From contig ONYV01000010.1 in NCBI GenBank assembly GCA_900322105.1, positions 1-15,945 on the forward strand: 15,945 nt of DNA, read 5' to 3'. The notes under the pieces were generated by a model. That model did no database searches. It had not been told where the DNA came from and saw only the letters and a list, made by a program, of their open reading frames with translations. The DNA is from an uncultured Eubacteriales bacterium. GTDB taxonomy: Bacteria; Bacillota; Clostridia; Oscillospirales; Acutalibacteraceae. Made by a program: the position numbers and the translations under genes. This document shows positions 12,955 through 15,945 of the stretch, piece by piece. Every line of letters starts with the position of its first letter. The first letter of the stretch is position 1.

Positions 12955-15945
12955 TCAGCGGGAGCAGGTGAAGTCGCTTACGTGGGTGTCGAAGCAGACG
13001 GAGTCGATGGGCGTTTGGGTAGACTTGTTGTAGATGACGATGTTCAAACCGCGGCTGTTGACGGAGTACTCTTTGCCGTTGATGTTGACGGATGAGAGAT
13101 TACCGTTGGTGTAGATGCGGCTTTCGGCGTGGACGACGTGCTTGCCGAACTTGGCGTCATAGATCACAGGCTCACTCTCTTGTCCGAGCTGCTCAAAGAT
13201 CACTTTGCCGCCGTTGAGCACAGCAATATAAGCGTGACCGTGCTGCCCTTCAAGATTCGTTTTCAGTCCCAGCGCTTTCAGTCCTGCCGCCACAAACGAA
13301 TTCAGCGCAAGTCCTGGAGTGTCCTTGACGGAGATCACGATCAGATTGCCTGCGGTGTTGTTTTTCAGCGCATCAAGATAATCTATGATATCCGTTTTCT
13401 GAGAAATGTCATCCGATATATTCGCTGTCATGTTCAGGATCAGGTCTTTTAAGCTGTTGATCTTCTTTTCCTGCTCGGCAAGAAGGTCACGCATGATATC
13501 ATACTCTGTCATGGCGGCAAGTTTGGGTGCGGTGAGGGCGTTTTTCAGCCAGTTCATGCATCTTTCACGTTCCTTGGCGAGTATCTCATAAACAGCGTCG
13601 TAATCAACAGGTTTTGCAAACCGTTCGTCTTTCAGTTCGGAGATATCCGTCATCAGACGGTCTTCCAGATGCAGCATTTTCGCAATACTGTAGAATCGTG
13701 ATGCGCCTCGTCTTTCGTTCACGATCGCCGCAAACGGCTTTTTCATCAGGATCGCAAAGCACATTCCGTGGAAAGAGTCCGTTACAAAATAATCGCAGTT
13801 TGCAATGCTTTGCAGTCTTTCTTCCGTTTTGAGCGGCTTTTTATACAATTCGCCCAGCGGCTTATAATAGCTGTCGTCACGCTGATACTCCGAGAATGCT
13901 TCCGCTTCTCCGCCGATCTGATCTTTGAAATAACGGACGACATCCGCTTTTTCTTCTGTCGGGTCGAGAATATAGGAGCTGACATATTTTTCGGGCGTTT
14001 TACGTGTACAGCGGTCGATCAGGGTCTGATAATGCTTCATATCGCAGAGGAACACAGGGTCAAGCACCCATTCGGGATGCTTTACGCCGTAGACTTCTTC
14101 TGCTGTTACCACTCCGCTGTCCTCACGGCAGGAAAAGTGATCGAAACGCTGCAAATAAAACGCAAGCTCACTGTGCACTTTCGGATTGCCGAGCGTCCTG
14201 CCAAAGGATGCGGAATAGGCGATCTTCTTTTTGCTGTCCTCTACCCAATCAAGAGAGGTATATTTATCCAGTCCCATATAGAGGATATAATTAAACAGCT
14301 TATCCGAACCGACCATGAACATATCACATTTGTTATTGAGATTTGCTCTCATGTCGTCTCTGTCACGATAAGTCGGCGCAACAGAGTAGGACGGATACAG
14401 CGGCGCCAGATGGATGCGCTGATAGGATTCCGTCACCTTGTCGATCAGCTTTGCGGTCTTGGGACGCTCGATCATCAGCGTGGAATATCCCATATCCTCC
14501 AACACGTGATAGAGCGCATAATGCGTCATAGCGCCGCCGAAATTCATGGCATAGTAGTTGACGCAAAGTCCCACGTCATACTGACGTTTATTGACCATAC
14601 GAACGCTGTCCTCAAGGGTGTGGTTTTTCAGCAGCTTCATAAAGCGTGTACGGTTGGGAGATGCCGGATACAGGGCGCGGACACGGTTCTTTTTGATATC
14701 CTTTGCAGAGATCTTCATCAGCTTTCGTTTGAGCAGTCTGCGCTTGACGGATTCAAAGAACTGTTTGCCCTGAGAATTATTGATAAAGACGATGGACGTG
14801 CCGAGCTTGTCGGTCATGCCCGGTTCGATCTGCTGGATGCCCCAGAAATCCCCGATGGAAATATCGCCCTGACGGGGGAATGCGCAGAACAGGCAGTCGC
14901 CGCAGGACTTTCTGAGCGCCGTCTTATCGTGGAAAGCGTGTTCAAACATATCGTTTTCCTTCAGACTGCTTTCATAGACCGTTCCGTTATCAAATTCCAC
15001 ACGGATAAAGGTGCTGCTTCTCCAGCCGTGACGTTTCTTATCTCTGAATATGATATTCGTCACCTTCGGCGGCGTATCGCTGCCAAGGCTGATCTCAGGC
15101 TTCATGGAGATTTCTTCAATATATTTTTGCAGCAGCTTCTCAGACGGTACGCCGTGACAAAGGATGTCGATGGTGTAGAGATTGTCGTATTCCCTGCCGA
15201 GATAGGCTTTCAGTCCTGCTACCTGACAGGGCGTTCCCGTAAAGAGAACGATCTCATCCTTTTTGAGCAGCTTCTTGACATCACGGTAGAGCAGTCCGAT
15301 ATTGCTCTGCGTATATTTTGCTTTGCGCAGCGGCGCAAGATCTTCCTTGCTGTGGACGATCTTATGAACGACCTGCAAATTCTCACTGTCGAAAACAGCG
15401 CCGCAGACATAGCCGCCCAGTTCAATGATCTTTTCCGCTGCCGCCGTGAACATACCGCCGCTGGAGCTTTCTTCACGGATGTCGTTCTGCGCCATTGCCG
15501 AATAGACCTCAGGCTGCAGTGCATTGTCAACGGATGTATGCACCGCAGGACAGATGCCGATACACTTGTGACAGTTGATGCACTTTTCCGCATTGACCTG
15601 CGGCATGATAAAGCCGTCCTCATTTGCCTGCATGGTGATCGCATTCACAGGACACGCATTCATACAGGCAGAACAGCCTGTACAGACTTCTTCGGGTACG
15701 TCTGCGACCGTGTCGGGGTCTGTTTCACCCATTTTCTTGGTGCGTACTGTTTTATGCTCCTGCGCAGGCTTTGCTCTCTTTTCGGAGCTGATGGCGTTTT
15801 TCAGCCACTGATAGGATTCATCCGCTTTTTCATCAATGATCTTCGCCAGCTCTTCGCGTGTAAATTTTCCGTCTTCCTTGATTCTTAATGCAGCTTCGAC
15901 AACAAGGTCGGCCAAGTGTTCTTTTGCATAGTCTGAACCTTTACC
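12955..15945 (-). CDS. Multidomain [4Fe-4S]/FrhB-like oxidoreductase - polysaccharide pyruvyl transferase - ILEI-like protein, N-terminus outside window
   Basis: The frame is open from the right edge to TGA at 12955-12957 (996 residues visible). A TTG at 15915 is in frame but has no ribosome binding site, so the protein most likely begins outside. Residue numbers count from the edge. Residues 88-98 and 122-132 are two CxxCxxCxxxC [4Fe-4S] motifs. About 147-410 is a coenzyme F420 hydrogenase/dehydrogenase beta-subunit (FrhB) type domain: SSSGGMFTA, LFTGTPCQVAGL, DILCHGVPS, a further CxxCxxC triad at 348-354, and DISIGDFWG. About 455-800 is a polysaccharide pyruvyl transferase domain: NFGGAMTHYAL, MVGSDKLFN, KIAYSASFG, HFSCREDSG, DPVFL, VTDSFHGMCFAILMKKPF. 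About 845-996 is ILEI/FAM3-like, with motifs in permuted order. Related FrhB and pyruvyl-transferase pairs occur in exopolysaccharide loci, so a role in glycan decoration is likely; the redox substrate is unknown. The first 50 residues end in a WLKNAI motif resembling the WLKNAL that ends the pyruvyl transferase domain, hinting at a further module upstream. Confidence 0.85.
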   Translation of the reverse strand, partial: GKGSDYAKEHLADLVVEAALRIKEDGKFTREELAKIIDEKADESYQWLKNAISSEKRAKPAQEHKTVRTKKMGETDPDTVADVPEEVCTGCSACMNACPVNAITMQANEDGFIMPQVNAEKCINCHKCIGICPAVHTSVDNALQPEVYSAMAQNDIREESSSGGMFTAAAEKIIELGGYVCGAVFDSENLQVVHKIVHSKEDLAPLRKAKYTQSNIGLLYRDVKKLLKKDEIVLFTGTPCQVAGLKAYLGREYDNLYTIDILCHGVPSEKLLQKYIEEISMKPEISLGSDTPPKVTNIIFRDKKRHGWRSSTFIRVEFDNGTVYESSLKENDMFEHAFHDKTALRKSCGDCLFCAFPRQGDISIGDFWGIQQIEPGMTDKLGTSIVFINNSQGKQFFESVKRRLLKRKLMKISAKDIKKNRVRALYPASPNRTRFMKLLKNHTLEDSVRMVNKRQYDVGLCVNYYAMNFGGAMTHYALYHVLEDMGYSTLMIERPKTAKLIDKVTESYQRIHLAPLYPSYSVAPTYRDRDDMRANLNNKCDMFMVGSDKLFNYILYMGLDKYTSLDWVEDSKKKIAYSASFGRTLGNPKVHSELAFYLQRFDHFSCREDSGVVTAEEVYGVKHPEWVLDPVFLCDMKHYQTLIDRCTRKTPEKYVSSYILDPTEEKADVVRYFKDQIGGEAEAFSEYQRDDSYYKPLGELYKKPLKTEERLQSIANCDYFVTDSFHGMCFAILMKKPFAAIVNERRGASRFYSIAKMLHLEDRLMTDISELKDERFAKPVDYDAVYEILAKERERCMNWLKNALTAPKLAAMTEYDIMRDLLAEQEKKINSLKDLILNMTANISDDISQKTDIIDYLDALKNNTAGNLIVISVKDTPGLALNSFVAAGLKALGLKTNLEGQHGHAYIAVLNGGKVIFEQLGQESEPVIYDAKFGKHVVHAESRIYTNGNLSSVNINGKEYSVNSRGLNIVIYNKSTQTPIDSVCFDTHVSDFTCSR

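Noticed and set aside
13768..15888. A 706-codon open frame on the plus strand opposite the large fusion gene
   Set aside because: The minus strand encodes clear Fe-S, FrhB and pyruvyl transferase motifs over the same span. The plus frame has no recognisable domain and no ribosome binding site, and is explained by codon bias of the real gene.

Overview
The window looks like chromosomal DNA of a low-to-mid GC Firmicute of the class Clostridia, most likely a Ruminococcus-like member of the Oscillospiraceae. The reasons are: AGGAGG-type ribosome binding sites on nearly every gene, sigma-A type promoters, an IreB gene, a clostridial-style PheS with an extra Cys-pair insertion, a BspA-like surface protein with YTG-type repeats, and intergenic clusters of small triloop hairpins of a kind I associate with gut Clostridia. 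The lineage is inferred from protein style, not from a marker search.

Layout. (1) 1-2905, minus: the N-terminal 968 residues of a secreted BspA-like leucine-rich repeat protein. Its C-terminus lies off the left edge, and a near-consensus promoter stands about 130 bases before its start. (2) 2906-3316: a divergent intergenic region with that promoter, a hairpin-rich element and an extended -10 promoter reading right. (3) 3317-7200, plus: a glycan block with a DUF4422 putative glycosyltransferase, a hairpin/T-run, UDP-galactopyranose mutase (glf) and, overlapping it, a GlfT2-like galactofuranosyltransferase. A strong terminator at 7208-7247 closes it. (4) 7249-7822, minus: ireB followed by a 99-residue protein I do not recognise, driven by a promoter at 7843-7871. 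(5) 7966-11406, minus: pheS-pheT, with a short hairpin-bearing leader but no visible T-box, and a terminator at 7921-7953. (6) 11555-15945, minus: a second glycan block with a hexapeptide-repeat acyltransferase carrying a 222-base in-frame pentapeptide repeat tract, three back-to-back triloop hairpins, and a large multidomain protein. That protein (two [4Fe-4S] motifs, FrhB-like oxidoreductase, polysaccharide pyruvyl transferase, ILEI-like C-terminus) runs off the right edge.

How the parts may work together (inference). Glf makes UDP-galactofuranose from UDP-galactopyranose and the adjacent transferase would polymerise or add it, so a galactofuranose-containing surface glycan is likely. The DUF4422 protein, the acyltransferase and the pyruvyl-transferase fusion are the kinds of enzyme that build and decorate capsule or cell-wall polysaccharide. 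Two housekeeping units (ireB, pheST) sit between the two glycan blocks. The most unusual items are the repeat tract inside the acyltransferase and the C-terminal domain of the large fusion, whose ILEI-like motifs appear in permuted order.
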